Shown here: positions 1 to 11,600 of the stretch, piece after piece
How the letters are laid out: each line of letters starts with the position of its first letter
How positions within the stretch are numbered: the stretch's first letter is position 1
Source of the DNA: Diogma glabrata
Lineage: Eukaryota; Arthropoda; Insecta; Diptera; Cylindrotomidae
Direction: 5' to 3'
Assembly (NCBI GenBank): GCA_963693315.1
Contig: OY856188.1
Coordinates: 201,439,602-201,503,601 of the forward strand
DNA: 64,000 nt
The notes under the pieces: generated by a model
What the model saw: the letters and a program-made list of their open reading frames with translations, nothing else
Database searches by the model: none
What the model was told of the DNA's origin: nothing
Translations under genes and position numbers: made by a program

Positions 1-456
1 ATTTAGAACGTATATGGAGCTCGCAGATCGCGTTGCCAACTGAGATTTGCACCCACAGTCCAAAATCAAAGTCATATACTTTTTTATTCGCCGCAAGCAA
101 AATATTTAAAAAAATTGTTTAATATAAATCAAAATTAAAAATTTGCATAAATTTTGAAATAAAAATATGTTGAACAAGTAACCATTGACCAAAATATTTG
201 TTATTTTTTTAAACAAATTATACAACCATGACAACAAAAAAAACAAATATTTTGATTAGATTATGAAATTTGGAATTGAAAGATTGCTTTGTTAAAAAAA
301 ATTTTATATAACTTATACAAATTTAAATGTTTTTTACTTATTTTGGACATAACTATGACAACAAAATCAGTTCTGATATTGGCGTTTTTAATTTATTTTA
401 AATAAAGGTTTTAAAAGTGACACTTTACAACCCCAAATTACAGTAATAAAGTAACA
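1..456. other. AT-rich non-coding stretch
   Basis: No open frame, RNA gene or recognisable repeat terminus is visible. The stretch is homopolymer-rich and ends at the target-site duplication of the LINE that follows. Confidence 0.6.
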
Positions 457-464
457 CTGTATTA

Positions 465-523
<59 letters not shown>

Positions 524-1605
524 GGCGTTCATGCTCCATGTAGGAGCGTTGCCAGGCTAATCAGCTTCGAATATTCACCACGGTCATTCGCAACAGCGAC
601 ATAATTACCATGGCAGCCGATTTTTTTAAGGTCGTTTATTACGTCAGTCTCCCATTGTAGTCGTGGTCTACCTCGCGGTCGCCCACTCCCTGGGGTACTA
701 ACGTACATTTTTTTAATCATTCCAGACTGTGAATCGGCTCGTAGAACATGCCCAAACCAAGCAATCCTATTAGAACGGATACAACCTATTATATCAGGAC
801 CCTCAAGAAGGTCTCTGATCTCAAAGTTATACCGGGTTCTATACTCTCCATCGTCTGTCTTAAGTGGACCAAAAATGTAGCGTAGGATCTTACGCTCAAA
901 TACAGATAAATGCGATTCGTCATTTTGTGTAAGGGTCCACGTTTGTGACCCATACATCACAACCGGTCTAATCAATGTCTTGTATAACTTGAGCTTGGTG
1001 TTAGTTGATACATACGGAGATCCAAGGAGAGGTTTGATTGAGTAGAAAGTTCGATTACCTCCAGCGATTCGAGCTTTTATATCTGTAAGTATGCTGTTGT
1101 TTGAGTCAAGCATTGATCCCAAATATTTAAAAGATTCAACTCCCTCAATTCGTTCATCGCCGCACATCAAATCTTTCTTCTCAGACTCTCTTGAAGCATT
1201 CATATGTTTGGTTTTATTGTAGTTAATTTGCAGACCAATTTTTCTAGCTCCACTCTCAAGCGACTTAAAAGTCTCACTCATAACAGCTTCACTTCGGCCG
1301 AGGATGACAACATCATCAGCGTATGCAATCATCTGTACTGAGTTTATTGACAAGATATTGTTGTTAGTCGGCAGTTTCTTTTGACGGCACGCATATTCCA
1401 AGGCTAAATTAAAAAGTATAGGAGAGATAGCATCACCTTGTCTTAAACCGGAGTGGACTTTAAAAAACCTTGATATTTCGTTCTCTACTCGTACACAGCA
1501 TTGAGACTTCTGTACTGTCATTTTGCATAGTGATACCAGTTTACCAGGAATTCCCATTGACACCAGAGCAGACACCAGAGCAGACCTAGAGTCTCTGTAT
1601 TATCT
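457..1605 (-). mobile_element. Young 5'-truncated non-LTR retrotransposon with poly(A) tail and 11-bp target-site duplication
   Basis: On the minus strand the element starts near 1594 and ends in an unbroken A-run of about 55 bases (a T-run at 467-521 on the plus strand). The identical 11-mer CTGTATTATCT flanks it at 457-467 and 1595-1605, the mark of target-primed reverse transcription. The copy is truncated at its 5' end: it enters the reverse transcriptase just before motif B, so the endonuclease and any first ORF are missing. A 12-bp unit is tandemly duplicated at 1559-1582, next to the truncation point. The perfect duplication, long pure tail and unbroken frame point to a recent insertion. 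Confidence 0.92.
529..1575 (-). pseudogene. C-terminal two-thirds of a LINE reverse transcriptase (5'-truncated)
   Basis: An open minus-strand frame of about 348 codons runs to a stop just before the poly(A) tail. Near its start it has the template-grip segment GLRQGDAISPILFNLALEY, then the catalytic YADD box (in MIAYADDVVILG). The thumb and a C-terminal tail follow, with a YGSQTWTL segment and WFGHVLR before a GRPRGRPRLQWE tail. Such C-termini are common in RTE-like and related insect LINEs, so the clade is an inference. There is no in-frame stop. The first codon of the open frame is GTG, not ATG, as expected for a truncated copy with no start of its own. Expression is unlikely. Confidence 0.85.
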
Positions 1606-1626
1606 AGGTGTATAAAAAATATATTA

Positions 1627-1763
1627 TTTATTGTTAAATATCTATATATATCGGGCTAGGGCCATCTTCAGGATAATAAAACAATAATAATTTTAATACT
1701 TTTGATAGTGTTATGATCCTGAAGTAGGGCCTAGCTTGAAATATATAGATATTTAATAATAAA
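1627..1763. repeat. Inverted repeat resembling two facing Penelope-like/hammerhead ends
   Basis: Arms at 1627-1674 and 1716-1763 are inverted copies of one 48-base sequence with about 80% or more identity, separated by an AT-rich 41-base spacer. Each arm, read inward to outward, carries CCTGAAG, a GGGCC/GGCCC stem-like block and a (C)GAAATATATAG-like run. This order resembles the better hammerhead core at 21526-21550, but CTGAAG replaces CTGATGA, so the core is degenerate. I infer decayed ends of Penelope-like elements. A simple hairpin of another origin is possible. Confidence 0.4.
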
Positions 1764-1876
1764 CAACGTATGTTAATTCAATTGAGGAAGAACAAACTAA
1801 AAAACAAAAATTATAAATGATACGCATCAAATTTTAAAATACGATAAGGTAAGCCACAACAATTTTGAGATAACTC

Positions 1877-2180
1877 TTAAGTCCTGGGGGCGCATTTCTC
1901 ATGTTTGAACAGAGCGCAAAAGAGTCTTGCACCGGCCCTGGGTATAAGTATTCGATTGCTTTTCAGAATAATTTCATCATTTGTGGTCAAATCCTCTTTA
2001 ACACTCCAATATTGTTTTAGATTTAGTGGAACCTTTTTGTAATCTCGAGGCCTTCCGTTCAAAATAAATGCTTTAACCTCTTGCATTTGCTGATCAGATT
2101 TCGTCGCATCTTGAATTTTGGAAAATGTCATATCACTTACTCTCTTGTTTTCGAATTCGACACTTTGGATTTCAAGAAAA
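1877..2180 (-). pseudogene. Gypsy-3 pol linker between RNase H and integrase
   Basis: The minus-strand frame holds the spacer typical of gypsy Pol after RNase H: a segment ending in ILNGRPRDY, a KQYWSVKEDL block and a DEIILKSNRILIPRA block. The same arrangement occurs in gypsy-1 at 24600-24760 (DGWPS, FWKIKSEL, VKVPRSL). The similarity stops near 1900, before the integrase zinc finger, which is lost. LINE-A inserted directly upstream at about 2185 and separates this piece from the RNase H at 6620. Confidence 0.7.
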
Positions 2181-2185
2181 CATTT

Positions 2186-2206
2186 TTATTTATTTATTTA
2201 TTTATT
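2186..2206. repeat. (TTTA)n tract, probable 3' tail of LINE-A
   Basis: About five TTTA units. On the minus strand they read (TAAA)n and lie exactly where LINE-A should end, next to the gypsy-3 pol fragment. A simple-repeat tail instead of poly(A) is usual in several LINE clades. Confidence 0.6.
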
Positions 2207-2622
2207 ATACAAGAAATACTTCCATCCAACCTCCATCTTTGTTTTAATTTGATTAACATTAATTTAATTATAACTAATATACATATAATTATCATGTATT
2301 AAAATAATTGTTGATTGAAATATTTAGTTAATGATAAAAATTTAAAGTATTATAGTTTTCTGTTAGAGAACTTAAATATGATAAATTGAAAGTGCCTAAG
2401 ATATTTTGTTTTTGTTAATTATTTTGTTTTTAACCAGAGGAGATCGAAAATTTCTGTTTATGTATAATTCTGTAGTTCGAATTCGAAAATCCGAGCTAGT
2501 GGCGAATTATACGCAACTCGCAAGTTAACATTAAACAATATCATCCCCATTAGTTCATACTCAGTTATTATACAACTGCATCAGAACAACTCAGCAGACA
2601 AAAAAAAAGAGATACAAGTGGG

Positions 2623-5531
2623 TTACGCCCTACCTATAAAAAATTGTTCCACATTATCAGTTGTAATAGGAAACTTTTTAAGAGATACTAAAAATATAGC
2701 TAGAGACGTTACTGCTCTTAACTCAGATGGCAAAGAGTTAAAAAGAAACGGCGCCATAGTTGTGAGGTATTTACTACATAGTTCTGAGTTCGCTCTAGGT
2801 ACTTCGGAGAAATTTCTTTGTCTCATACTGTATGCGGTAACCATTCTAAGGTTTCTGTTGTTACTGAATGTAAAAAATAATTTTAGCACCAAAAATATGT
2901 ACAAATGCCGAAAAGGCAAAATATTCGCTAATCGAAAAAGAGATAAAGACGGGTGTGTTTTGTTTTTGCCATATATGAGTCGGACTGCATGCTTTTGAGC
3001 TTTAATAATCGGAAAGAGATGATTAATATATGCTGAGCCCCATGCCGTTAGACAGTATTGCAGTTTTGAGCCTATTAGTGCATGGTATCACATTTTTAAA
3101 ATGGTGGATGAGCATACTGATTTTAAAAGGTATATCTTTCTAAATGCACAGAGCAGATAACCTTTAATGTGATCAATATGAAACTTCCACTTGAGCTGAT
3201 ATCAATCGTAATACCCACATATTTGAAGGTGTTAACCGCTTCAATAACTGTGCAAAGATCATTGCATGCCATCACATCACATAAGTTGTGATGGTAGACC
3301 ACGGTGTTAGCAATGTTACTACTTTTAAAAAACATGACTTTGGATTTGCTTTACTTAGTGACATGGAATGAAAATCAAACCAAGTTCTTATTTTTTTTAA
3401 GTCGCTGTTTATATTTATTTTTATAGGCTACGAGTATATCCTGGCTTGAACCTTCATATGTGTAGGCTGGATCGTCAGCAAAACCTGTAACTTTTTCATG
3501 GAGAACAATGTTGAAGATTGAGTTTATATATATTAAAAATAATATAAGCCCAAGTACTGAGCCTTGTGGAACTCCAGTTGATAGGTTTCCAAAGGAGCTA
3601 ACGCGTGATCCAATTCTTACAACTTTTTGTCTATTAGAGAGGTACAAACGAAACCAGGAATTGATGCATCCACGAAAGCCAATTCTATGGAGTTTATCAA
3701 GAAGAAGTTCATGGTCGACCATATCAAACGCCTTAGTGATATCTATAAACAGGCTAGCAGTGAACTTGTTCTTATTTATACTGGCAAAAATTCGATTTAG
3801 AAATGTTATCAGTGCATTTTATGCATCATAATTTTCCCTTAACCCAAACTGAGCCCCACTAAAGAAGCCTGACATATTTAGAAATGTTACTAGTCTTGAT
3901 TTAAGAGTTCTTTCAAAAATTTTACTAATAGAAGACAGCAATGAGATTGGACGATAATTTTCCACCAATGCCCTATCAACTTTCTTGTGAATTGGAACAA
4001 TTAAAGCCTTTTTTAAACTTTCTGGGGAAATACCGCATTCCATAATTGTGTTGAAAATATGCTTTAAAACATCCACAATCAAAGGCGCTATACACTTAAT
4101 AGTACATAATGTCATCATGTCCATCATATACACGTGAGGGTTTGTTTTTGAGCTGGGATATGCTTGAAAGCAATTCAGTTGATGTAGCGGGGGTGAAAAA
4201 GAAAGTTTTTGGGTTAAACATCTGCTGTTCAAAAAACTGTATACCTATGCGCCTATTGATTTTAGTTCTAAGATCATATGTCGCATTAAGAAAGAAACCA
4301 TTAAAGCATTGTGCAATTTCTGCGGGTTCTGTGATTAAGCCATTATTGCAATCTATCTTTGTGATTGGTTCCTTTTTAGTTTTGAAACTACCAAGGATGT
4401 TGTTGACCAATCTCCATTGAGCTGTGATATCTTTCCCACATTCAATGAATTTGTTTCGGTAATAATTATCTTTTTCAATTTTCACTAGTTTTTGAATTTC
4501 TTTCGTTAGAACCAAATATTCATTTTGTAAGCAAAGAGAACAGCCGGTTTTCTTAATTTTTTTTTTTGGAGAACATTTTTCTCTGAATTTTCGTGTATAA
4601 ATCATCAGGAAGCCAAGGCTGTAGTTTTTTAGTTTCTTGAAGTTTCTTACGACAATTTTTTATGTTCGCAGTTAGAATTTTCATGAACTCATCAAACGCA
4701 AATGAAGGATTACTCTCCGCAAAAACTATAGACCAATTTTCTTCAGCAAGCACCCTGTTTAGTTTATTATAATCAATTACCTCTTTGAAAGCACGACAAG
4801 ACAAGACATCCTTAGTATTCGAAACATTAGTATTATATTGGATGTTTAAGCAAAGACAAGCGTGATCTGTTACGTTTAAATTCAGGACTTCAGTAGTTAG
4901 GGTAAATCTACAGTCCAACGATTGACGATTAAAAATATGGTCGATGCAAGTACCACTTGCAAGTCTGGTGGTTTCATTAATCAACGAGTCGAGTCCAAAG
5001 GATGACATCATAAAAAGATACTCAGAGGATGATTCTGTCTGGTTTAGGATATTTATGTTTATGTCACCCAATACTATCAAGTTTTTGGATTTGATTCTAC
5101 TTAGGTATTGAGATAATTCATTAGTAAACATACCTTGACTGCGACCATGGAGCTTGTAGATGCATACAAAGGTTACCTTATCAGAATTCACCACAAGCTC
5201 GACTCTAATAACATCAGCGCTTTCCCTTTGGCCAACGATTACAGAATACTGTAAATCATTATTAACAAAAAAGCAACTCCCCTGCACTATAATTATTATT
5301 ACAGTTGGCGTATAACTTATAGATTATCGTATCGTATAACTTATAGATTTCAGATAGGAAAATTATATCTGGTAACTTACATGAGACAGAGAAATTGGTG
5401 ATAAAAAGATCAAAATTTTCCCGTATACTGCGTATGTTCTGATGCACAATACTGTTCTGATTAATAGTATTGATCAACACAGAATCATCACTATATACCT
5501 TCACGAAATTACCTGTTAAAAGACTAGACAT
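2623..5531 (-). pseudogene. LINE-A ORF2 (endonuclease + reverse transcriptase), frameshifted
   Basis: The N-terminal apurinic-like endonuclease is visible in pieces: HQNIRSIRENFDLF, VLGDININILN, TCIDHIFNRQ, then a DHACLCL segment. Reverse transcriptase follows: IVPIHKKVDRALVENYRPIS, LLSSISKIFERTL, ITKAFDMVDHELLLDKL, GVPQGSVLG and a GFADD catalytic box. The C-terminal FLFNSLPSEL block is at about 2700. Pieces lie in different frames with stops between them, so at least five frameshifts or nonsense changes have accumulated. Relatedness to the ORF2 at 49.6-52.7 kb is clear throughout. CR1/Jockey-like affiliation is inferred from the motif order. Confidence 0.8.
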
Positions 5532-5577
5532 TGTTGCTTATGAAATAAATTTAAAATTAAAATTAATAAACTAACTC

Positions 5578-6304
5578 TTAGGCAGGTTGACTATTAGGTT
5601 TTTTAACGGTTGGAGCCAGTTTGCTCGTTTGAGGTGTTCTTCTCGACGTTTTATCCAACTTAGCTGCTGTTTTCAACAGAACTGTTGTAAGAGATGGGAC
5701 CGGTGATTGAAATCCCAAAAAATCTTCCGTTTGAAGTAAGCTATCATTTTCAGGTGTTGATGTAACTATAGGCTGTACATTGGTCACCAACTCATTAGAC
5801 GTTGGGTTTGCGTTCGCTGAAATACGAAAAGCTGATCCAGAGTTGCAGGGCAGAACTACTGCTTCATTAACATTAGTGGCTCCTGTCTCATTTGTAGGCT
5901 TATTTAATGAGCTAGCAAATGGTTTGGTACTGAGAGTACGTAAGAGCTCCTCTTACTCCAGTAAAAACATCTAAACCCAAATTTATGGGATATTTTTCTC
6001 TGGTCAATGATTTAATTGTGCCGTATTTTTTTAGCACGTCACCAATATCCTTATCTTCAATTTTTGGAGGTAGATTAAATATACGAACGTAGAGGTACTC
6101 AACATTAGCATCGGTTATTATAACGCTGACATTTGTGTTATTGTAATACTTAAAGGTTACGTTTTCAGACGCTATTTTTGACAGGAATGCCGCCAAAAAA
6201 TATTCTGCATGAAACTTTATATAAACACAAAAGTCAGTTGTATTTTTGTATACAGAATGTATTTCCGTCCTGGTTAACTTATCTTGAATAACAAAATCGA
6301 TCAT
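5578..6304 (-). pseudogene. LINE-A ORF1 (RRM-like nucleic-acid-binding protein), internally deleted
   Basis: The frame at 6304-5990 contains VYIKFHAEYFLAAFL and YVRIFNLPPKIED followed by LKKYGTIKSLTREKYP and LGLDVFTGVRGAL. This is the RRM-like fold seen in ORF1 proteins of many insect LINEs. The CCHC knuckles expected next are absent: the frame breaks near 5950 and only a Pro/Thr/Ser-rich C-terminal tail remains (5790-5578). ORF2 starts about 45 bases downstream. This ORF1 type differs from the PHD-finger ORF1 of the related LINE at 52.7 kb. Confidence 0.65.
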
Positions 6305-6619
6305 CTCCTTGTCTGTTGGTTGGCTCGAACCTGCTGGAAATTGTATCTTTGCGGTATTTATCCTTGCGAATTTAGTGCACTCATTATTATAGCTTTAAAA
6401 ACACTGGTTCACAGATCTTAATTCCGGTTAAAACAATAGATAATACCACTCTTACAGTGTATTAAGAATTAAAAATGTATATTTAAAACTGAGAGAATAA
6501 AAAATTATTTTTCTGTATCGGACATAGCAAAAAAAAAAGAAACACAAATAAATAAAATAATGCACAGAATATATTAAAAATGTTTTATCTTGAAAAATAG
6601 CTTTTTATACTTTGACGTT

Positions 6620-8280
6620 TGAATTTCGAGTGAAATTCGATCTTCTCTTTGGTAAATGGCATGTACTTCAAATTTTTCTCTCTGTCCGTGCTGTTTTGGC
6701 TGGTGCTCTTGATAAAAAGTCTGCAATGTGCATTTCAGTACCTTTAACGTATTTCAATGTGATATTGTATCTTTGTAGGTACATCATGTCGGTACATTGC
6801 CGTATATATGTATTGATCAAATCGGGTACAGGCAAAGAGTATCACGAGCAGCTCTTTCTCGATTTGTGCTTAATTTCGTGTGAAGACGTTCAAGTTTTGG
6901 ATGCGAAAATTACTGGTAGACCATTTTGCATCAATGTTGCTCCCATTGCATAAGACGAATAGTCTGTTTGAAACGTTACCGGTTTGTTTATTTCGAAGTA
7001 CTTTGATGTTGGTACACATGAGATGTCGCTTTTGATTTCATTTAACGATTTTTCGTGATCCTCAGTACAAATAAAATCTGTATCTTGGTGCGTCAGTCTT
7101 CTCAGGATTTCTGCTTTCGATGACAGCTCTTTGATGAATTTGTTCAAGTATGTCACTATGGCCAAAAATCTCGTCAGTTCAGTTTTGTCCTTCAGTGTCG
7201 GAATGGGTTTTATGACAGCAATTTTTGAACCATCCGGCTTCAGGCCTGTTTGTGTAAGCACATGCCCATAAAATTTAACGTTGGGTACACATAAGCTGAC
7301 TTTATTTCGATTCTACTTCATATTTTTCTACTTTAGTCGAACCATGAGAGTTTCCAAATTTCGGTTGTGAACAAGTTCTGCTTCTTCAATAGTTTTTCCT
7401 TTTCCCAAAATCAACAAATCGTCGGCGATAGCAAGTTCTCCTTTCATGCCATTTATAATGTCTATTTGTTTTGTTTGATCGATTTCCATTGCAGGTTTCA
7501 GACCAAATTGTAGACGAAGGAATCTTTATTTCCCAAACGGAGTGTAGAAGGTGGTAAGCTTGCTGCTTTCATCATCGAGTTGGAGTTGCCAGAATCCTTT
7601 TTTCGCATCGAGTTTTCACAACATTCGCATTTTCCAACTCTGGCAATATTTCATCTAACGTTGGCATGTATTGTTTATGGCTTCAACAAAACATTGAGTT
7701 GGTTTGGATCGATACGAACTTGTAACTTGCCATTCGGTTTTCGTTTGACAAGGATATTGCTGACCTAGTCGGAATGACCCTCTTCTTTCACAATGATCCC
7801 ATCCTTTTCCATTTCTGTTAACTCAGCTTTAATGTCGTCTTTTAGCGCAGCCGCAATTCGTATCGGTTTTTGAATCACGGGTTTTATGCTGTGATCGATT
7901 TCCAATGAGATCTTATTTTCGAGACAACCAATTCCATCAAAAATATCTCGGTGTTTCTCCAAAATTTGTTTTGCTTGTTGAACACCCGAGATTGTATCGA
8001 GCTCGTAACAAATTTTGATTAATCCCAGCCGTTCACAAGTTTCGCCAGATAATAGCGGTATGTGATCGATTTCAACTATCTGGAACGATAAAGCAAACTT
8101 TTTATTCTTAAACAAACAATTTATACTTATCTCGCCCAGTGTGTCGATGTATCGGTTGTCAAAATTTTTCAGCTTGACATTCGATTTGCAGATAGCTTTT
8201 TATCATGCAAAATGGTACATATGTTGTTATAGCCCACAACAATGCAGGTCGCTCCTGTGTCCAGCATGCATTTTGTTGAT
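6620..8280 (-). pseudogene. Gypsy-3 pol: protease remnant, reverse transcriptase and RNase H
   Basis: Reading 8280 to 6620: a protease C-terminal region; a linker with PLLSGETCERLGLI; the RT entry (IDHSIKPVIQKPIR, then ELTEMEKDGIIV); a degraded palm between 7765 and 7262; the thumb/connection with LTRFLAIVTYLNKFI; and RNase H with FQTDYSSYAMGATLMQNGLP and AQIEKELLVILFACTRF. Stops and shifts occur at about 7765, 7560, 7265 and 6890. LINE-A interrupts the element right after RNase H. Confidence 0.75.
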
Positions 8281-8690
8281 TCAGTTTCTCTTCTCAGTTG
8301 GAAATCTAAATCTGCTGTGATCAGTTTGTCTCTTTTTGAAGCTCAGGGTCAATTCTTCGTTATCGTAGTCCGCTTTTTCTTCAATCGTTTTGACATATCG
8401 TTTCTGCTTTTGTGGTGTACGGCGTGTGTAACAAACTTGAGCAAAGTGATCGTACTTTCCACAGTTTCCACAAGTTTTCCCTTTCGCTGGGCACAGCTTG
8501 GCATCTTTCAAATGAGACTTCCCACAGCATTTGCAAATCGAAACTTTTCAACTTTTCTGTTCTTGTTTTTTTAATTTTTGCAGTAATCACTAAAATGGTT
8601 TCGACTTTTACTTCGGCTTTGTAGTTGCATTTTGTTTACTTCTTCGTATCCGGACGATTTAACAGCTGTCCTTGAAATGACTGATAACTT
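8281..8690 (-). pseudogene. Gypsy-3 gag nucleocapsid region
   Basis: The minus strand encodes two fused zinc knuckles, C-x2-C-x4-H-x5-CPAKG-x2-C then GNCGKYDHFAQVC, followed by a basic/acidic linker toward protease. The layout is the same as in gypsy-1 at 23076. A frameshift lies inside the region. Upstream, gag is cut by the 3.4-kb insertion and resumes at about 12060. Confidence 0.7.
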
Positions 8691-11600
8691 TTTATGTTTT
8701 TTAAAAATTAAGAAAACTTACAAGTTCATTTTCAAAATATCATGAGAACTATACGTTTTTGGGAAAAAATAGCGTTGACTTTTTTTGTAGAAAATTAAAT
8801 TTCCTACAAAAATGGTTATGTGATTTTTTTTGACATCTGCATATTTTATGAGATATTTGAAAAAATCTACGAATTTTTCAAAAAATCAACTTCGACGATT
8901 TTGCGGCACGTGTTCTTTTGATTTAAAAAAAAAAAAAATAATGCCGTTGTGGTTTTTTGACCACAAAGAATTTTTCTAGGGGGCGTCTCGGAAAATTTAG
9001 TTTTTAACGACCAGTCTAAATTGTATAATCAACAGCTCAATGCTACTAAAGATTGAATTACAAAGTGAACAGATATGCATTATATTACTAATTATTTAAA
9101 TATTGAGGTATGTTATTTAATAAAATTAATTCAATTATTTAAAACTGATATAAAGTTTAATATTTTGGAACTAGTTTCGTCAAAATCAGTTTTAATTTGG
9201 TAAAAATATTGCTGAATAAATAACCATACTAATTGTGATTGTTTTGGATACACTAAATGAAACGTATGAAAAATTTTAAAACAGAGGTCTAACGCCTTTA
9301 AAAAGTTGTCCACCTTATAAAAATGACTGTCGACATAAATGTAAAAATAAGAAAATGAGAAAAAAGTTTCTCCAACTACTATAATTAATGGTTGCAATTT
9401 TAACTTTAAACTACTATACTTAAGATTAAGATCTTCTATAGTGTTTTCCAAATCATTAATATGGCAAATATGGATAATTTGGCTTTGCTGAGAATCGGCT
9501 ATACTAGGTTTCCAAAATTTTGATTTATTTTTTATCCGTGTGGTTGGTTTTAGTACTCCATGCAATAACATTTATTGCAAGTAGCTATATAATAGCTTGG
9601 ACTTTTGTTGAATGTTTAATATATACATACTTCCATTTAATTTACAATTTCTATTATTTTATATTACACCGGGCTATACGAGAATACGTTTATTATACTA
9701 TAAATAACGGTATGTCATCAGATTAATCTTCCTTTGGGAATCTCTTACCACCTAATAATTTACAAATTCATGAGGTGAAATTGATATTCTCAAAAATAAA
9801 CTATCTTGTGTTCTAATATTAACAGTAAAAAAAAGAAACGACTTACAGCTATGACTTTATTTAACTCCTGGATTTGTTGAGAGACTTGATGGCCTTCCGA
9901 TGCGTTTTATTACCTGATACCCTCGTATTTTGTTGGTAACTTGATTAACTGTATGATTAAGATTGTTTTCAGCCGCTACACACCAGCCATACACAAAACC
10001 AGTATGACAACTCTTATTGTTGTAAATCACCACCTCTACAGGCAACATTAACAAAATTCCTATGTGGTTTATGTATGCTTCTATTTATTTTTCCAATTTT
10101 TGTTATTTCATCGGCTAGACATTTGATCGGTAATACAACAAGAAAAATGCCTGACATATTTTATTTAATTAATTCATCGGTTTTTTGTATTTATTATGTC
10201 ACATAAATACAACCAGCAACTTATAACGCGGCAGATGGTACATATAGTTTTTCAATCAATGCACAAAATAATTAATCTCAAGTTACTATTAATAAAACAG
10301 TTTTTTATTCTTAGAGAAATAATAAGAATTATTATTTTTATTATTAACAATTCACTTGTTATATTTTTTTTGGTTTATATACAAAACATAAGCCTTTTTT
10401 ATATCACTTAATAATCTTAATATTTATTGAGATCTGTTTTTGTTTATTTTTAGAATAACCTTCGATCGATTATGTTTAGAAGTTAAACATAGAATGAATA
10501 CTTAAGAAAAATTTACATTCAAAAAATAATGAATCAACCAAAAAAAATGTGATTTTTCTTTTACATCCTCGAATGAAAATCAAAATCGTGTAATACCAAA
10601 GATTCAACAAGGTTAGCAACGACATCTGTTCGTCAGAATTGGAAATAAAATTGAGTACGTTCGTTTGCTCTTTATAGTATAATCGAAATTTAGCTAGCAG
10701 TTAAGTTTTAGAAAATTTTAAAATTATTATTAATGTAAAAATGAACGGAAACTAATGAAATACATTTTTATTGAATTGAAAACGAAGATGAATTTGGTTT
10801 TATTATTGTTTTGCAAATATTGCGAACGTTACACATTAAATAAATGTAGTTTGTTGTATCTAAACAAATAATAAAATTTAATTAGTGTTATCTTAAAATT
10901 TTTAACCTTTATATCTATATGGGAGAATTTACCTTCGTTTTTACTCTGTTTTAGCTGATTAAGCAATCTTATGCTTGCCCCATCCTTTAGTTGATCTTTA
11001 TAGAACGATACAACTTGGGATTTAAAGTTTTCCCATTTTACATACAACTTATTCCCAGATTCTGGGTATAAATTTAAAAAATCAATTTCAATCTAAAATA
11101 CATAACGAGACAATATTTAATCTAAGAAAGTAAATGAATATTATATAAACTGTTGTTATATTGAATTATTTAGTTGATTCCTTCCCCTTATTCCACTATA
11201 ATATTTAATAATTGGAATAATAAACAAAGTTTATTATAATTTATTTTTTAATGACAAAATTCGATGCATCACGTCGTATAACCAATGAATCTGCATCAGC
11301 ATGTTTCAATAGTTTCCACTCTTTTAAAATCTCAGTAAAGCTTGAACTTCTGTATAAAACTTTTATTTGATCAGCTGTGGCCTTCAATTTTGAAATAATG
11401 TCACTCCATGGGGATTCTGTATTGAATTGTAGCCAACTTTTTATTTCTAAAAATTCTTCGGGATCTGTAAAGAAATTTTGTATTAAAAATTTATTAATAA
11501 ATTTTAATTAATATCTAAATAAATTACCTAAATGAGATTCACTTGTTTCGACGTGGTTTGTTCTGGGTAAAGATTTTGCAGTATTTTCTTTTTTTTTAAT

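Larger units (their letters stand above)
2185..6600 (-). mobile_element. LINE-A: nearly full-length but decayed non-LTR retrotransposon inside gypsy-3
   Basis: A minus-strand order of ORF1 remnant (about 6304-5578), ORF2 endonuclease (5531-4600), reverse transcriptase (4230-3375), C-terminal region (to 2623), 3' untranslated region and (TAAA)n tail gives a near-complete element. Flanks 2159-2174 and 6611-6626 are similar (GACACTTTGGATTTCA against GACGTTTGAATTTCG) and may be a diverged target-site duplication. The flanking gypsy-3 pol continues across the insertion (RNase H at 6620, linker at 2180). Confidence 0.75.

Noticed and set aside
9857..10054. 65-codon minus-strand frame ending in a Gly/Pro/Ser-rich tail
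   Set aside because: It lies between exons of the uncharacterised gene but has no clear splice acceptor or similarity that would make it an exon of that gene.
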